DNA of 64,000 nucleotides from Siphonodentalium dalli. Its lineage: Eukaryota > Mollusca > Scaphopoda > Gadilida > Siphonodentaliidae. The notes under the pieces are model-generated. The model was not told the DNA's origin. It did no database searches and was given only the letters and a program-made list of their open reading frames with translations. Shown here piece after piece: positions 1 through 15,900 of this stretch. Where the stretch lies: NCBI GenBank assembly GCA_032622095.1, contig CP136062.1, positions 133,879,282 to 133,943,281 on the forward strand, written 5' to 3'. A program made the position numbers and the translations under genes. Numbering within the stretch: the stretch's first letter is position 1; each line of letters opens with the position of its first letter.

Positions 1-850
1 CAACTGAAACACTGTTAAGAAAATTATTGACTGTATTACCTTTCGATATTATTGCTCTTGAAACGATATGCATGCATCTACGAAAGTAGCAATTCAAGCA
101 AACAATAGCTAGATTTAATTGTAGTTCAATGCATTCATAAGCCTTGTCACATAGATATTGAGATAAATTAATATTTAACCTTTCCATGACTGGAGCTTCC
201 TAAAATTTTGTAAAAACCCTGTGCCAATGCATTCTCTTATATGTGCGAGTCTCCATATACAGGATCTTTTATCCTGCACAAGTGCAGCTCCCCATCGACT
301 ACTCAAATGAAATGACATCTGTATTCACATAAAGATACATGAGAAGACTCATTAAAGTTCCGTGAGGATGTCACCACAGACTTTTGTTAGAAGAACACCT
401 CAATGTTTGCTAATTTGCGGTGCTCTTGTCTAACATTCTTTCCTTGGAATAAGTGATGTATATGTAGTAGTGTTTGACTGGGCTCATCCCCACCAAAGTC
501 TGTAGGAAAACTCATATAGAGTAGAGCGACTGGCAAAATAGTCTACATTAGTGAATGGTTCCTGGAGAAAATAGATCAGGCTTTCGAATTGTCTGTAAAT
601 AGCATTCGATTTGTACGTTGGAAATATTATGTTGCTGCAATGTTGCCTGTTATTATGACGAAATTCCTACACAAAACGTTCACTTCCACCCTAATGTAAT
701 TATCCTATTTAAGTACATCATCATTTTAGAAACCAATTCCAAAATACGATAGAGAAAGATGTGGATGTAATTATGTTAGTAGCATCAACAAACAGTTGGA
801 TAACTGATCTGGTATCTATAAGAAGTGAAAAAGGTTTGATATTGAATTAC
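1..850. other. ENTR1 intron sequence left of exon 6
   Basis: No exon continuing the coiled coil was found on the minus strand. Apart from the MITE fragment at 175, nothing was recognised. Confidence 0.5.
175..262 (+). mobile_element. Left end of a TTAA-type MITE (truncated)
   Basis: TTAA at 175-178, then CCTTTCCATGACTGGAGCTT and one arm of the ATGCATTCTCTTATATGTGC hairpin. The right end is missing. Same terminal family as 61779-62005. Confidence 0.6.
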
Positions 851-913
851 CTGTAGAGACACCACATCCTGTTTGAGTTTTGTACAATTTGATTCTGCTT
901 TCACAGCTCTTTG
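851..913 (-). CDS. ENTR1: ENTR1 exon 6, coiled coil (last exon in window)
   Basis: A 63-nt exon (21 codons, phase 0 to 0) with acceptor ATTTCAG|CAAAGA and donor CTACAG|GTAATT. It encodes QRAVKAESNCTKLKQDVVSL plus Gln, an almost position-by-position match to the human RAVKAENHVVKLKQEISLLQ block. I found no further exon between 1 and 850. Confidence 0.87.
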
Positions 914-3900
914 CTGAAATATAAATCATACTTGTAAAGAAAATCAAATAGAGCGAAAAGGTTCAGTTTTATGCATAGATAATCAGTATTCATGACATGG
1001 GCAAACCGAAATGCAGAAGAAAAAAGAAATAGTTCTTTGATAATTATTTGGAATAATCTTTGATTTAATGGTTTATAGAAATATTAGAATGGAAAACATT
1101 TATTTTTTCTCATTTTGTATCAATTACAGTGAATTAGGGGTGAGAAAACGTTTTGAATCACAATGACATCATTTAGGTCGGTGGCGTTGTCCATAGTGAC
1201 CTGCAAAATTTGAATACCAGTACATGTATATCAATACATCATAAGAGTACCGGTAGTACTAAGCTAATGTTGAACTAATAAACAATTATCAACAAAGCTT
1301 TATGTGGGTAATGAAGTAGAGAGCGGTGGATAAACCTTGTAATTAATGAATTTGCATGTGTATTGTGTTGAGCATATATTTCATGCTTTTGGAGGAATGG
1401 TAAAAATCATGAAATCTCACAAAATGAATAGAAGCAATCAGGAATCATTGTTTGTAATTATGTATATTACTGATGTATTTTGTGAGTCATACCATGGAAA
1501 TTGATGAAGGCACAGACCAATGGAATGAAGCATGGTCAAGACCACATTTCTATATTTAAACAATTACTAGATGGAAATTCCGTAATATAGAAATCAAATT
1601 TGAATCAAACAGACTTCTCAAGATGTTAATCCTTCTATACTAAATAGATTCTCCCACTCGATCAGTTATAAAATTATACTTTGGAATGATTTATTATTTA
1701 TTTGTAGGGGGTGTTCAGGAAAAATGAGCAGATGACAGATATATGATAAGATAATTATATTAAAACGAGTGCAGAGGGATTCATTTTCCTTGGAAGGAAA
1801 TGTTCAGATATAAATAGGTTCAACAAATGACCTAAGGCCTTTTTAAACGAGAGGCCGATCACGATCGGCAGATGTTTAACCCATACCTTGGCGATACCGA
1901 TTAGCTATAACTGTTAATTGGTCAAAGATATGATCACAGTGATACACATATCAGTACCTAACTTAAAATCAAAAGCTCAAATTATTTGTCTTAAGAAGAG
2001 GTTAAGGTAATTGGGGTGGGGAGGAGTCGTTTTAAATCTCATAACTCTGTCCCTATTCAACCAATGACCTCTCATTGTGAGATCCAATTGTTTAGCCATT
2101 AATCAATTTGACAGATAGGACAAACAATTATCCAGCCAGCAGGTTCATCTTTACCTTCATACAACCACCCCCTAGAGCTATGTAACATATGTCACCACTC
2201 AATTAATAACAGATTTCACTTGGAATGACATCTATTAAAGGTATTCGCATGTGCTCTGGATATTGGATGTTCACATGGCAATTTATTGATATCATTATAT
2301 TACATGCAACTATTTTTTTTTTTTAACTCAATAAATTTTTTTATTATTATAAAAGTTTTTAAATATTTTTTATGTTAAATTGAGCGAGGAAATTCAATCT
2401 AAACAAATATGAAAAATCAAAATTTTAAATTTAAAATAAAGAAAGAAGGGTCATAACTGCTTTAAGATAAATCGGATCGAACTCATATTCACTCGAACTG
2501 TATTTTGGGATGAGAAACCTATACACAAAATTTGGTTCCGATCAAATAGAAAATGTTAGAGATATCACATTATGCCTAAAGTGTCTAAGAACTGACAGAC
2601 AGACAGATAGAGACGGACGGACAGACGAGTGGTCAATCTGGACATTGACACTATGTGTACCATACTATGGTATAGGTACACATAAACAGTTTTATCTCAT
2701 GCAGAGTACAGGAAAAATACATCAAACTGGTGTGCCCCTTTAATATTTCAATTCACATTTGTAAACAATTGAAATCAATGTCGAAAAAGCTTTTGATTAA
2801 TATATAGATAAAACAAACTAGACCTACAGTTCTAAGAGTGTTATGAACAATTATTTTGTTCCCATAGACTGATACAGAGCTCTCGTTTTTTAAAGTTTGA
2901 AAACCAAAGTTGTCTTCCCATGCAACCAACAAAATTCCAATGGTAATGCTTTTAAACAATGAAACCAGATTATGCCTTTAAGGTGAAATTTAAATAACCA
3001 TGAATATAAAATATAAACATTCCACCTATGATATGGCCAGAGATACTTATAGAGTATAAAGTATATCTGATATAGCCAACACAACTCCTAGCAGTTAATT
3101 AACTCAATACCAGTACAAGAGAGAGAGAACTTCATGGCATTGTAACTGGATAGTATCTCTTGTCTCCATAGCATTGTGAAACTGATTTATTAGATATTAT
3201 CTAGACAGTGCCACCTGTGTATCTTTGATATATTTTAGCGATGAATAAAATAATCAAAGGGCCATAACTCCAGTAAATAGTACCGGATCAAACCCATATT
3301 CGAACTCGATCTGTATTTTGAGTTGAGAAACTCACATACAAAATTTGGTTCCTATCAGTTGAAAACTTGTTGAATTATCGAAGCATTCATGAATTCTATG
3401 TCAAAGGGCCATAACTCCATTAAAAAATATCGAATCAAACCCATATTCGAACTCGATATGTATTTTGAGTTGAGCAACTCACATACCAAATTTGGTTATG
3501 GTCAGATAATTTCTTTTTGAGTTATGGCAGCATGCATAAATTCTAAGTTGAAACATAGCAGCTCTATTACAATTACCAACAGGACATTCATTGCCATTTT
3601 ATATTGGTCTATATATTTATAAAATAGAAACTCATAAAAATTATGCAATCTTCATCATAAAAAATTTTTTGGAACATGAACATATTTGGGCATACCTCCC
3701 GCAAAAATCTCACGGATTGACATTTTCAAAACTTAACAGGTCTGGTATAGACCTTGATATTAAATATGATTGATAATGGTTGGATATAAAATATTTTAAC
3801 ACAGAATTATCAGATAACTAAAGGAGAGATATGAGAAGGGTCAAATTGAAAATATTAGAGTCATAACATTGGATTGCGTACAGTATACATGTACCTATGG

Positions 3901-6900
3901 TTAATTTTATTCTAAGCTGATCATTGGAAAGATACAATGTCTGTAACAGCAGAAATATTCAAGAATACCAGAACCATTATTATTATCCTGCAGCCCAAAT
4001 GCAATAGAGGGAATTTCAAACCAAGATATTTCCTCAAATGATGAATATTCAATTGGTGGCTTATAGAAATTCTTAGTGAACCTGGCCCAAGGCGAAAGAG
4101 ATAATTTAAAATCTGCCTATCAGATATCATGTGTCTATGGAATAGGTTAATTTTAATCATGAAATACATGCAAGTGAAAAGTGGATCACAATCAACCTGG
4201 ACATAGAATAGGAGAATGAACATATAATGTGTGGAGAGGGTTAATCATTTCCAATGACATCATATGATGGAACTAATGTGTGGATTAATTTTTTTCTCAA
4301 GATAAGACAACAGTGTCTCTGTAAACAACAATTCTCTAAACAGCCATGCTCCAGAACATCCTTCAGATGGACAATGGACTATTTGTATTAATGCCACGAA
4401 CATGTTTCAACAGGTTGGGTTAAATTACTATTGCACACAAACTGGAGTAAATTATCATCAATCACTGTCAGCCTCTGGGAGCAGCAGTGGTTTGGCAAAG
4501 AGTATCCAGTGTCATTTTCTGATTCCAATAATGCAGAAGATTACTGTGTAAAGTTGTTTGTCTTAAATTCTCACAGGGCATATACAATAGGTAGTAAATT
4601 ACTTGAATTATAAAGGGCCATAACTCTGTTAAAATATACCGGATCAAACTCAAATTCGAACCTGATCTGTATTTCGGGGTGAGGACCACATGTACCAATT
4701 TTGGTGTAGATCAGATGAAAAATGTTTTGAGTCATAGCAGCTTGCATGAGTACTAAGTAAACATAAGAGTGAAAAGGGTTAACAAAACGATACCAAAATC
4801 GATACAGATAAAGAACGTGCTAACAAAGACCTAGGTAAGAAATATGAGGCAGATCATAAGCAAATTGTTTGACTTAGATGCATCAGATAGAATTTGTGAG
4901 TGGGGTTAATTATTTTCTAAATCGATCAACTGATCGATACCAAAAACTATACAGGTGAGGGGTGTGTCATCATAAACCTACATTTTAAATATGAACACAA
5001 TCGGACAAAAAACACTTGGGTTATTGCATCGGATAGCACATGCCCATGTGTGGATGCAAAGTGTTAATAATTTCTAAACCGATCAACCGATCGATACCAA
5101 AAACTATACAGGTGAGGGGTGTGTCATTGTAAACATGCACATAAAATTTGAACATGATCCGATAAAAGATACTCCAGTAATCGAATCGGATAGCAAATGT
5201 CTACGGACAGACGGACGGACGGACAGACGGACAGACGGACAGACGGACAGACGGACAGACGGACGGACGAACGACGGATGGTTGATCCGGACGTCAGCAT
5301 TATGTGTACCATACATGGTATGGGTACACATAAAAAACGACCTTAGATCATTTGTTTAACTTATTATCTGAACATTTCCTAAGGGAACTACTCATCGATG
5401 AGTGTTTAATATAGAAAGGGTTAATCTGAAATATTTTTTGTCAATTGCGTTGCACTTGAGCTCTAGTGCCATTAATTCGTTGAGCGCATACCTTCATTGT
5501 AGCTAAGTTAGCTTCCACTCTCTGTACAACCTTTTCTATGGCAGCGGTCTCTGCCGCTTCTTTTGTCTGAACTTCTTCCATTTGTTTCAGTAACTGGTCC
5601 ACTCTATTAGAAATAAATAGATATTAAGTCACACCAATAATATAGTCTGGTTTAAGAACATACGGGTTAGGGCCCTGCGAATCGATTCGATTCGATGTGA
5701 TTCGGAATCGTTTGTCTGATTCAATTCGATTCAAAATCGGCTGTCCTGATTCAAATTTGATCAAATCTGTTCTCTCAGGTGCATTGACTGCATTCCCATG
5801 GTTTCTATAGACCACATCTAGAGTACTTACAACACTGCTCTTGTGCTAAGAAACTTTGCGATACTATCGAATGCGTGCACAGACAGATAACACTGTCGCA
5901 AATGATCTATAAATAGACCACCAAATTATTTAATTAATTATAATCTCAGTAAGAATAATATGAACCAAACATGACCCCAAGATTCAAGGAGTTGAATGTC
6001 ACAAGGGAATTACAGCCAATGTCATTCAGAAAACCTCACGTCTCCATCCCATATACTGGTATACTGCCATAGGTCATGAAGTTAAGCATGATAAAATTCA
6101 AATGGCAGATTTCAGTACAACACTGAGATCAATGAAGTTTGACGACTACAAAAGTTTGAAAGCACATTGTAAGAGTTACTCCCCATCCACCACTCATCGC
6201 ATTCAAGGAATCACATCCATCAGTATTTATTAGGAAAATGAGATGCATGCATATTGCTAAGAAACTGATTTAATATTGTTAGGTAACATACAATCCATTG
6301 GCGATCAGTTATTAATAGGTTTTCGGTTTGTTACCGCTACCTATTTAAGTGCTTATCAAACTGATCCACCTTTTCACTGTTGATACACTTGATATAACGA
6401 TTCGATTCGAGATTCGATGCGATTTTGTATCTCTTTATTCTCTTACCTGATTCAATTTGAGATTCAATCCTAAATGAAAATCACTGATTCTCAGGGCCCT
6501 ATTAAATATGGTAGAGAAAATGAAAGTGTCAATGACACTGTAGCTCAACTTGGAAAGATAATAATATCATGTGTTACAGCCAATGGTCCAATTAGGAATG
6601 CGGAAAATTGAAAGGTCTAAGTAATACTAGATTATCAACATGAAGAGATATATATAAAGTAAAAAAAAAGATGGTTGCTGGCGGCTATGTTTTCCAATGA
6701 ATATCAAAAACATTTGATAGTTTCCATCAGTAGATCAAGGTCAATGTGAAGTTTGGTGATGATCGGATGAGGGAAGTGGACTGTAGTGTTGCCAAAGGAT
6801 TTAGTCACGCAAAGAGTAAAATCCAAGATAGCTGCCAGTGGACATGTTTTATGGCCGAATGAGCCCAAAATGACTCGTTCCCATCTACATGTCAATGATA

Positions 6901-9900
6901 ACAGCCGTGACAAATTTCACGATTATGTGCACTGTTATGGACACAACCAACATGGACACCTCTATTTGGATAATTATGAAATTTGGGGGCAGGGTTAAGT
7001 TTTTGTCGATTATTTCGCCAATTGGAAAGATATAATATTGGTTTGAACACAAATTATGTAGGGAATATCCAACCATTAATAAAAATATATAATTTCGAAG
7101 AATTTGGCACATATGCTATATTTTAATGGAGTTGATGCACAACACTTTATCTGAATCGCCATTAATTTTTTACGCGTAACATCAAATTCTTTACCAAACG
7201 TCGCAAAATCAGAATCTGATTAAGTGTCAACATTTGCTCCATAAATGAGCAAATACGTTTTCATTGGTTCCTATTTTGTTGCCCGGTTAGCCAGTTGTCT
7301 TTTACCAGACAACCACTGAACACATGTAAATTTTTCAGTTGGGTACCCTATGAAACATAGCAAAAATCAATATTTTGTCACCTGTCAAGGCTCGGTGCCC
7401 TCCGAATTCATAAACTAGAGTAATTTTTCCACAAGAAAATGATGGTCACACAAATGTCCCCGATATGCGACGGGTACCCCCCAGCACCACCTAGACTATT
7501 ATATCTATTACACATTTCATTTTGCAATAATATCAGAAAGGACAAAATTACTGTGCCATTGATAAGTGAGAGGGTTTAACCCTTTCAGTGCCAGGTCCGA
7601 TTTTTGTATCAACCCATATATTTTGTGCCAATGCATTCTCTTATATATGCGAGTCGACCATAGGTCGCCTCGCATATATAAGAGAATGCATTGGCCTAAC
7701 AGTTTTTCATCATTTGTTATTATTTTTTACAATTTTAATAATTTTTTCTTATATTCTTTAACTCTTTCAGTGCCAGACTTATTTTGTAGGTTTAGTGCCA
7801 GGGAATCTTACGTTTTTCATGGGCATCAAAATTATTACTATGAATACTTGGTGATAGTTTTGAGTTATAACATGCCCCTAAGGTTTTATCCAGTTTGTTT
7901 TTAAATTCGTTATAGCATGCTTAAGCATACCCAAACAAAATTCAACCCAAAAAAACCTAAAAAAATTTAGGGCCGATCTTACATACCGTAAATTAGGGCC
8001 GATGAGATCGGCCCCTAGCACTGAAAGGGTTAAACAGATCATTTAGATAATTGAATAGATATATAATATAGACTAGTACCTAGCAGTTTCTGAAACAGAT
8101 ACACCCTGTGATTCATCAAGCAGTTTCCTCAGTTCTCGATTCTCTATCCTCAGCTGTAAATATTGATATGAAGGCATTACAGACATATTAGTAGGCATTT
8201 ATAGTGTTATACTTTAGGGTTTTCAGAAAAAAGATAAACATAAAAGACAACAGCTTATATATAAAGAGTCAGTTAGCAACATTGCAACCTTCTATACTGT
8301 GTGAAGGTGAAGTTTTGAAGTTGAAGAGTACGAGCATGTATTTCGGCTCTCCTGGTAACATGAGCTTGACCTGGACTGCACCCGACATAAAGTTTTTATG
8401 TCATATCCACACGGTCAAAACAGTTTCTCGGGAACCACTTGACCAATCGTACTGAAATTTGGTATTGTCATTTATTTCGGTCTTCAGGCTGGGTCATGAC
8501 TCACACAACGTTGCATTTTGACGTTATGAAGTCATATCCGCACAGGCATCGCAATTCACAGAAACTGCTGGGTGGATCTCATTGAAATTGGGTGTGGTCA
8601 TGTATTTCGGCCCTCCGGGTAACATGGGCTGGTTTATGACTCCACCCGTCATCGCCTTTATTTTTGTTACCTTAGGCGTGACCAATTTTATTAGTTGGTT
8701 TACGAACCCGCCGACAACTTTTTTCCCGAAATGCGAAAAAAATAAAAAATTATTTTCAATGGAAACACGTTTGTACTTTACCCGTTTTATGTCTAAGTTT
8801 CATTCCGGTTCCGATTCCGGACTAATTAATGTTCACACCCTCGGTAGCTGTTGTAAAAGTATAAACAATAGATTTAATAATGCCACTTAAATAACTACTA
8901 AGTCACAAACCATGCGAACGGATGTGTCCATTTCGATTGCGGGAAAAACTGTATAAACGAGTCCATTTTATACTTTCGGTTTCGTGCATATCCGGCCGTA
9001 TCAAGTGGAATTCTACGTATTTTTACGTATTTTAAACGAAGTGTCTTTCTAAATGCTGCTGGTCTGAGAAGTGTGCAGCTGTAGGCCTATTGTTGGCCCT
9101 CATTGATGAACAGTAACTGTTCTTAGTAACGGATTAGAGGTACGCATTGTGAACGGAACGTGTACGTTTCGTTTCGGGTAAAATTGCATGACGGTCATTT
9201 TGTACTTTCGTTTTCACCCATTCATGTCCGGTTGTAACCTTTGTAAATTGGGTTCGTTTTTTCACTTATTTTAAACGACGTTTCTGCTTCTATTACAACA
9301 ACCAACAGGACATTCATTACCATTTTATTTAGGTCTATATATTTATAAAATAAACACAGAAAACTAACTATTGAAAAACAAAGAAAAGAAGTAATTTTAC
9401 GTGTACAGGTGTCATCTTATTTTTTATTGTTCCTGTTGATTAACAAGCTATAGTGGTTTATTTTATAAATACCCATATTTTCCACTTGCAGATAGACCAT
9501 CTTTATAAATATTTTTGTTTTAAAACTAATATTTTTATGTTGCTTGACATTGGTCAATAAAGGAAGTCAGTGGCCGAGTGGATAGCGTACTGGTCTCTCG
9601 TGCTAAAGGTCCGGCGATCGATTCCCGGTCGGGTATTCTGACAAAAATCCAAACTTGGTCAGATTACCACGTTGTACGACTGAAAAGTCTCATTCGTGAT
9701 CACATAATATATATCAGAATACAAGACTGACTTCCCTTCACGGTGACATCATGTCCAGGTATGTTGTTGTGAGTGCAGTATGCTGTCGGATCGGGAGCCG
9801 ACATAAATGGCTGACCCGTGTACATGGGTGACTATGTGCACGTTAAAGAACCCGGCTGTAGGTTAGAGTAGCCCACCAAAGCACCGACCACAGTCGAGAC

Positions 9901-12900
9901 CTGGACCCTGTCTGTAATACCCGAAAGGGGAGTTGACAGGTAATTCTAGATACATGTAGATAGATTGGAAGGTATCCAGTCAGTTGTTTTATATTATTAT
10001 TTAATATATTAAATATTAATATATTTGAAAGTTTAAGTTGAATGAAGTGTTCAGGGTAAATAACATGTCCATTTTAAGTTACAAAATTCCAGTGGTGATG
10101 TCGTGTGAAAATTCATACCGGATAGAACAAGCCCGAAGGGAGTTTTTTTTTCTTCTTTTTTTCCCTCCTCCATCTACATTTTTTTGGGTCCCATGTTCGT
10201 AAACCAACTAATTAAATTGGTAAGGCCTTATCAGAACAAAGTATCGCAACAATAAACGCTCTTTAATATATTTTAATTTTGCCACACTTTGCATCCGATA
10301 GTCTATTATATAAACGTGAATGTCTGGTGTGAATATTAAATATCAGATAATAATGGTCAAGGTAGAATATGGGTACTGTCAGACTATTTTATTTGCCCTT
10401 TAGTATTGCCAATCATGAAGTAAGCCAACGTTTCCCATTGCAACGCCGGGTATGTATCCGCAAGTATTCAATAAAAGAACATAATTTAGAATCACATTCC
10501 GAAGTCGGTCATTGAGCAGGGCTACTTATTTCTACAAAATCTACATAATATCCCAACACGTGCACTTGTCAACAGAAAATTTGGAACTTCCTTTATGGAC
10601 CCAAAGAACCTGGGAATTCCCCTAATTTCACTTGGGCAGTTGTGTGTTGAATGTATGACCAATTACCAAACAACAACACAAATGTAAAGTGAGGCGCATT
10701 TTAGCGAAATGTGAGAGTGCACGGGTGATCTCTTTGGCTTATTTACCTGATACCTCATGACGAATGTGTGAAGCCATGAACAGCATTATCATGCAATTAT
10801 TTTGAGCAGTTGTTATATACACATGTATACATGTATGCTAATTGTAAAGAATTATAGAAGGGGCCAGTTCAACTCCACTGGAATGATACTGATGCAAGCA
10901 CATTTGAATCCGTACCTCCATAAATTTGATATACATTAATGCTCTAATTAATCGACCTCTTAACCACAGCAGAATTAGGCGAGAGCTTTCCGATGAATGG
11001 CAACAAGCCATATTTCAGACTAAATCCTGAAAAGTTACCCATAATTCTGCTGTGGTTAAGAGGTTGATTAATTAGAGCATTACTGTATGCTAGTACCAGT
11101 CATAGTATGGTCAGATACAACTTTTGGGGAAGTGCATTGTGCTGTTCCAATATAATGGTAGATCCGTTCTAGTAACACACAAATACATATAATGGACATA
11201 AATCCATGAGAATACTCTTTATTATTGAGTCTAGTGTACATTATGTTACATGATTGGTCAATAGCTGCACAATATGGGGTGGTCTTCATTGAAACCCATG
11301 ATATTTCCATGGATCTACTGAAAAATTTCTTGTATTACGTAGTAGGCTCTTTCCGGAAATGATATCCCCTCCAGATATTTTCCATATATCGTAGTGCCTC
11401 GGTCCGGAAATTAAAACCCTCCCAGAAATTTTCCATATCATGTTGGAGCCTCCTTCCGAAATTTTTTTTGTTTTCCCCAGTAAATCCTTGCTTTGAAACA
11501 GGATTTAACACATTCACTGCCGAAAACCAATGGGTAATTCCATCCCAATCCCACTATGGGATTGCATGTTTTGCCGATGGTAGCTGATATATTATGTATG
11601 TAGGAGTAATCGTTTCACTAATATCGGGTTATATCATGCTAAAACATAACATACATGTAAGGCTAATATGAGATGAATCATAGTCGGCAACTGGGACAGA
11701 ATTTACCAGTGTGTCATCACTGGTGCCAGCTGTCGTCACTGGTGCCAGCTACGAGTTATCTTTCAGGTAAATAAATATTACACTTTCGATGATTTAAAGA
11801 ACATAGAGAGCTATGCAGTTGCAAGAATATTGTATAAAAGACATGGTAAATGCATTTATATATTAACCCTGGTACAATCTACATCATCTAAGATATCGCA
11901 AACGTAACATTTATTTACCAACGAGATAACTCGTAGCTGGCACCAGCGATGAACACTGGTAAATTCTGTCACAGGTGCCGACTACGAGTTATGTCGTAGT
12001 ACCAGTAGCTATATAACACATTTCAGTATCATATATTAAACACGATTTTGGTCTAGTAAAATTATATAAGACACGATAAATAAATTATATATACACACTT
12101 GTACACTCATTGCCAGGGAATTGAACTTGCATGCATGGGTAAACAAGCCACATGTATTGTATTCGCTTGTGCATACATTTGATGCAGTGCTGCACCCCAC
12201 CCCTTCATCGGGATGCAGAAAACGTTGTATCTGAAGCCATTCTAATTATTGATATATAATCGATCAATGGGATGGTTTGGTACATGTATGTATTTATGCA
12301 TAAACCTACGTTGCTTGTGGTTTGCACTGGTTTTCGTTGTTATATTTATGGTATGGATATCATTCTGGTACAGGATAACTCGTATTAGCAGTCCCCATTG
12401 AACCGTATACTACGAGTTAACTCGTAGTGCTCGTAGTGGCAGCGAATGTGTTAACAACTTAACATATGAAAAATGATATCTAAATTTAAAGTGAAGTGAA
12501 ACACTCTGGGAGAGTGATCAAATAGAAATGGAGAATAATCTTGCTCAAAATACAAATGTAGTTATTTTTACAAATATTATATCCAAATTAACAACACACA
12601 CAGTCATTCTTTTATTAATTAAAAGGAGTGACTCTCCATGGCAAAATCGTTTTTGTTGGTTTATCGCCGATAGTTGTGTCCTGAATCTAGAAGTAAATAC
12701 TTAGAATATGTCGTAGTTCATACGATGTTTTCTATGGAGTGTTACGGCAAATTTGCTTGAGATTTTCTGCGATGATAGTAGAATGCTACCTTCATCCAGT
12801 TGGTCTAGTGCCTGAATACTAACTTATCAGTTTCCAAGTCCATAATTTCTCTTTAACAGTCAGTGTTAACATAACTACTTACATATTTGAAGTGCTGCTG

Positions 12901-15900
12901 GGAATGGAAGGTCAACCGATAATTTTTTTAACCTGTCCATATCTGTTCATGTAGACCAAGTCTTCTTGGTTCAAATCAGCTTGGAATATACTGGTAGGTT
13001 GCGATGATTCTGTTTTTGGACCGAGTCCCATCCGGCTACTCTTCTATAAAGGGTTTTCATTGAAAAGATGTGCTACATTTACACTGGAGCCAGGCATTCA
13101 CGTGAACTTCTGCATGTGATTAATCTTCTGACATGTTCATGATTAATCTGCCCTCAAAATGATATACAATTTATCGTGATAGAAAAAGAAAAAGTGATGA
13201 TACGATTGTTTAATGTATTGTTTACATACATTTTATGATAGCGCAACAAATCAGAATTATCTCGAAAACAAGGCTTTGTTACTTATAAATCTCGTTGCTT
13301 TGACATTCATCGGACCTCTGATATATGCATGTATGATATCATCATGCTATGAAAAGGCTGCCCTCCATGTGCATATATGCAAAGTGTCCATTTGACCTAA
13401 TCCAAAGACATACAAGCAATATAACTCCCACCCATGATGCTGAGTGTAAAGTCCATTGTAGAACACTAACAGGACGGGACTCGGTCAACTGTTCATGTAG
13501 TACAGGTATTTACCAACCCTCAGCCAGTCGTACCGGTATTCCATTTGGCCGAAATAATTCTTTGTACATGTATCACACAATATAAATTTTAATATTCTGT
13601 CACACAGAAAATAATTAGTATCGTGTAGACCATCGTGTGGTTCACAATCAACATCATCGTCAACATGGGTTTAAAATAGTTGTTTTAAACATATTTTAAT
13701 TAACTGATAAATGGTAGTGACGTGTGGGATTGGAGGACAAGTTCTCAACAACTTAAAAGTACACCCGCTCCCTCAGTTAACCCTTTACCCAACAAACCGG
13801 CCAAAACCGGCCAAATAAAGCTTCAACAGCCTAAAATATCTTCGGTCTGTCTCAATAGAACCATACAAATATGGATATCATTGGAACCGGCTCCTTGACC
13901 ACATTGTGATAGTTACAGTTAGCCCTGTGCCAATGCATTCTCTTATATATGCGAGTCGACCATAGGTCGCCTCGCATATATAAGAGAATGCATTGGCCTA
14001 AAAAAAATCTGTTTTTTAACACTTTTTACCATTTTTTCTTACATTCTTTAACAATTTTATAATTTTTAATGTGTTAAGCCAATGCATTCTCTTATATATG
14101 CGAGGCAACCTATGGTCGACTCGCATATATAAGAGAATGCATTGGCACAGGGCCATTCTGTTGGGTAAAGGGTTAACACACATCATAATTGATTATACAT
14201 AAATTAAATGAATACTGGTGCTGATAATGTGTTTAAATACTTACCCTACGGACTTCGAGTTCAATATCACCGTTAACTTCAAAACTACTGATCCTCTCTG
14301 GATTATCACTTTCACGGGAGAAGCTATCGCCTTTAGAAGAAATTGTTCTATTGCTTTCTTTCAGAGCTCCATCGGACAAGAAATCTGGAAGGGTACTCGT
14401 GAGCACTATAGGTCTTTCTTCTGAGTTCCTTCCTCTTGGTTCAGAATTATGCTCATTTCCACGACCATTGATTGCGTCAGGTGCTGAACCCTGGGAAGGT
14501 CGATGACTCAGCAAATATGAGCTTCCAGCAGAAATCTCATCAGCTTCATTCGATGAGTCACAGATATTAGAATTAGAAGAGGGAACATTTGGCAGATGAG
14601 CAAAGTCTGGGATATTGAAATGACTGTCCGTCACTCTGCTTTTATTAATATCACAGGTTGAGTGGTCCTGAACAAAGTCAGGCAAGTTTGTAGCTAAATC
14701 TGGAGTACTGTATGGGACAAATTCATTATTTGTTGCCTGTGTCCTGTTTCTTTGACCCGGTGGTCTACCACTTGATCCAGGACCAGAAAGAAACTTCTTG
14801 AATGAGAATGGATTCTCATCTTTTCTCTTTGGTCTTGCCCCATTACTAGGCGCTTCTGGAATTATGAAAAATTAAATGTTCACCATACTAGTAAGTGTAT
14901 ACAAGAGTGTCATGGGTTAATCGGAGCATGTCTACAAAATTTTATGTCACTACAGGTACAGTTTCTATTTAATATGGCCCAATACAGGGACGTGGCTAGA
15001 TGGTCTCTGTTGGGGGGGGGTGTCCACTTTGGAGAATTCCAACTGCACCCCCCCCCCCCCTCCAAACACAAATTTTGCATAATTCCATTTGCACCCACCT
15101 CCCTTGCACCTCAGTGCTGATGCCTATTAGCCTATATATTCATAAACCATGGTTCTATACCCGGTATGAGAACATTCTGATATTTGAACCTGAAAATTGC
15201 ATAAATCCTAACATCTAATGGTCCAACTCCAGACAAATGCACACAGCTGTGGACAAGAGACCAGGACACATCAGGCGGACCATGGTTCGGCCCGGTGTGA
15301 GAAAATTTTGAAATCTGAACAAGAAAATCACAAAATCCAAGGATCTAGACTAGCTCAAGCCTTCCTAGAGTTGTAAATTTCAAACCTGACACCCCCACTT
15401 AGGATGGAAAATTTCCAACTGATGACAATTCCAATGACAATGTTGACCAAATGTAGGAAAATATTGTTTCCTTAAATTAACTAGCAGTTTTTAACTGGCC
15501 ACGGGGGAGGGACCAGGACACAAGCTTTCCAAGTGTTGGAAATTTCCAACCTGACACACCCCCTAAAATTTGGACCAAAAGTAGGAAAATATGCAAATAT
15601 TGGTCCAAAAACAATAAATTCCCCTAATAAATTGTTTGAAAATCAAACTACAAGAACATTTTCAACCTATTGTTGGTGTGAAATTTCCAACTAATGTTGT
15701 GTCAGGTATTAAATTTCCAACTGTTGAAATTTTTGACCAAAGTTGGGGGGGGTGAGACACCCCACAACCCCCCCCCCCTGTCACCACGCCCCTGGCCCAG
15801 TATGACAGTGATATAAAGCACCCAAAAGTGTGTGCGTAGTAATGGAATATTCCATAGCAATAAATGCAGAGAGTGCTTTCCATCCAACATGCTTGCTTAT

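Noticed and set aside
5104-5359. Open frames rich in Thr-Asp-Arg and Pro-Ser-Val repeats
   Set aside because: Translation of a GGACAGAC microsatellite in both strands; part of a repeat element.
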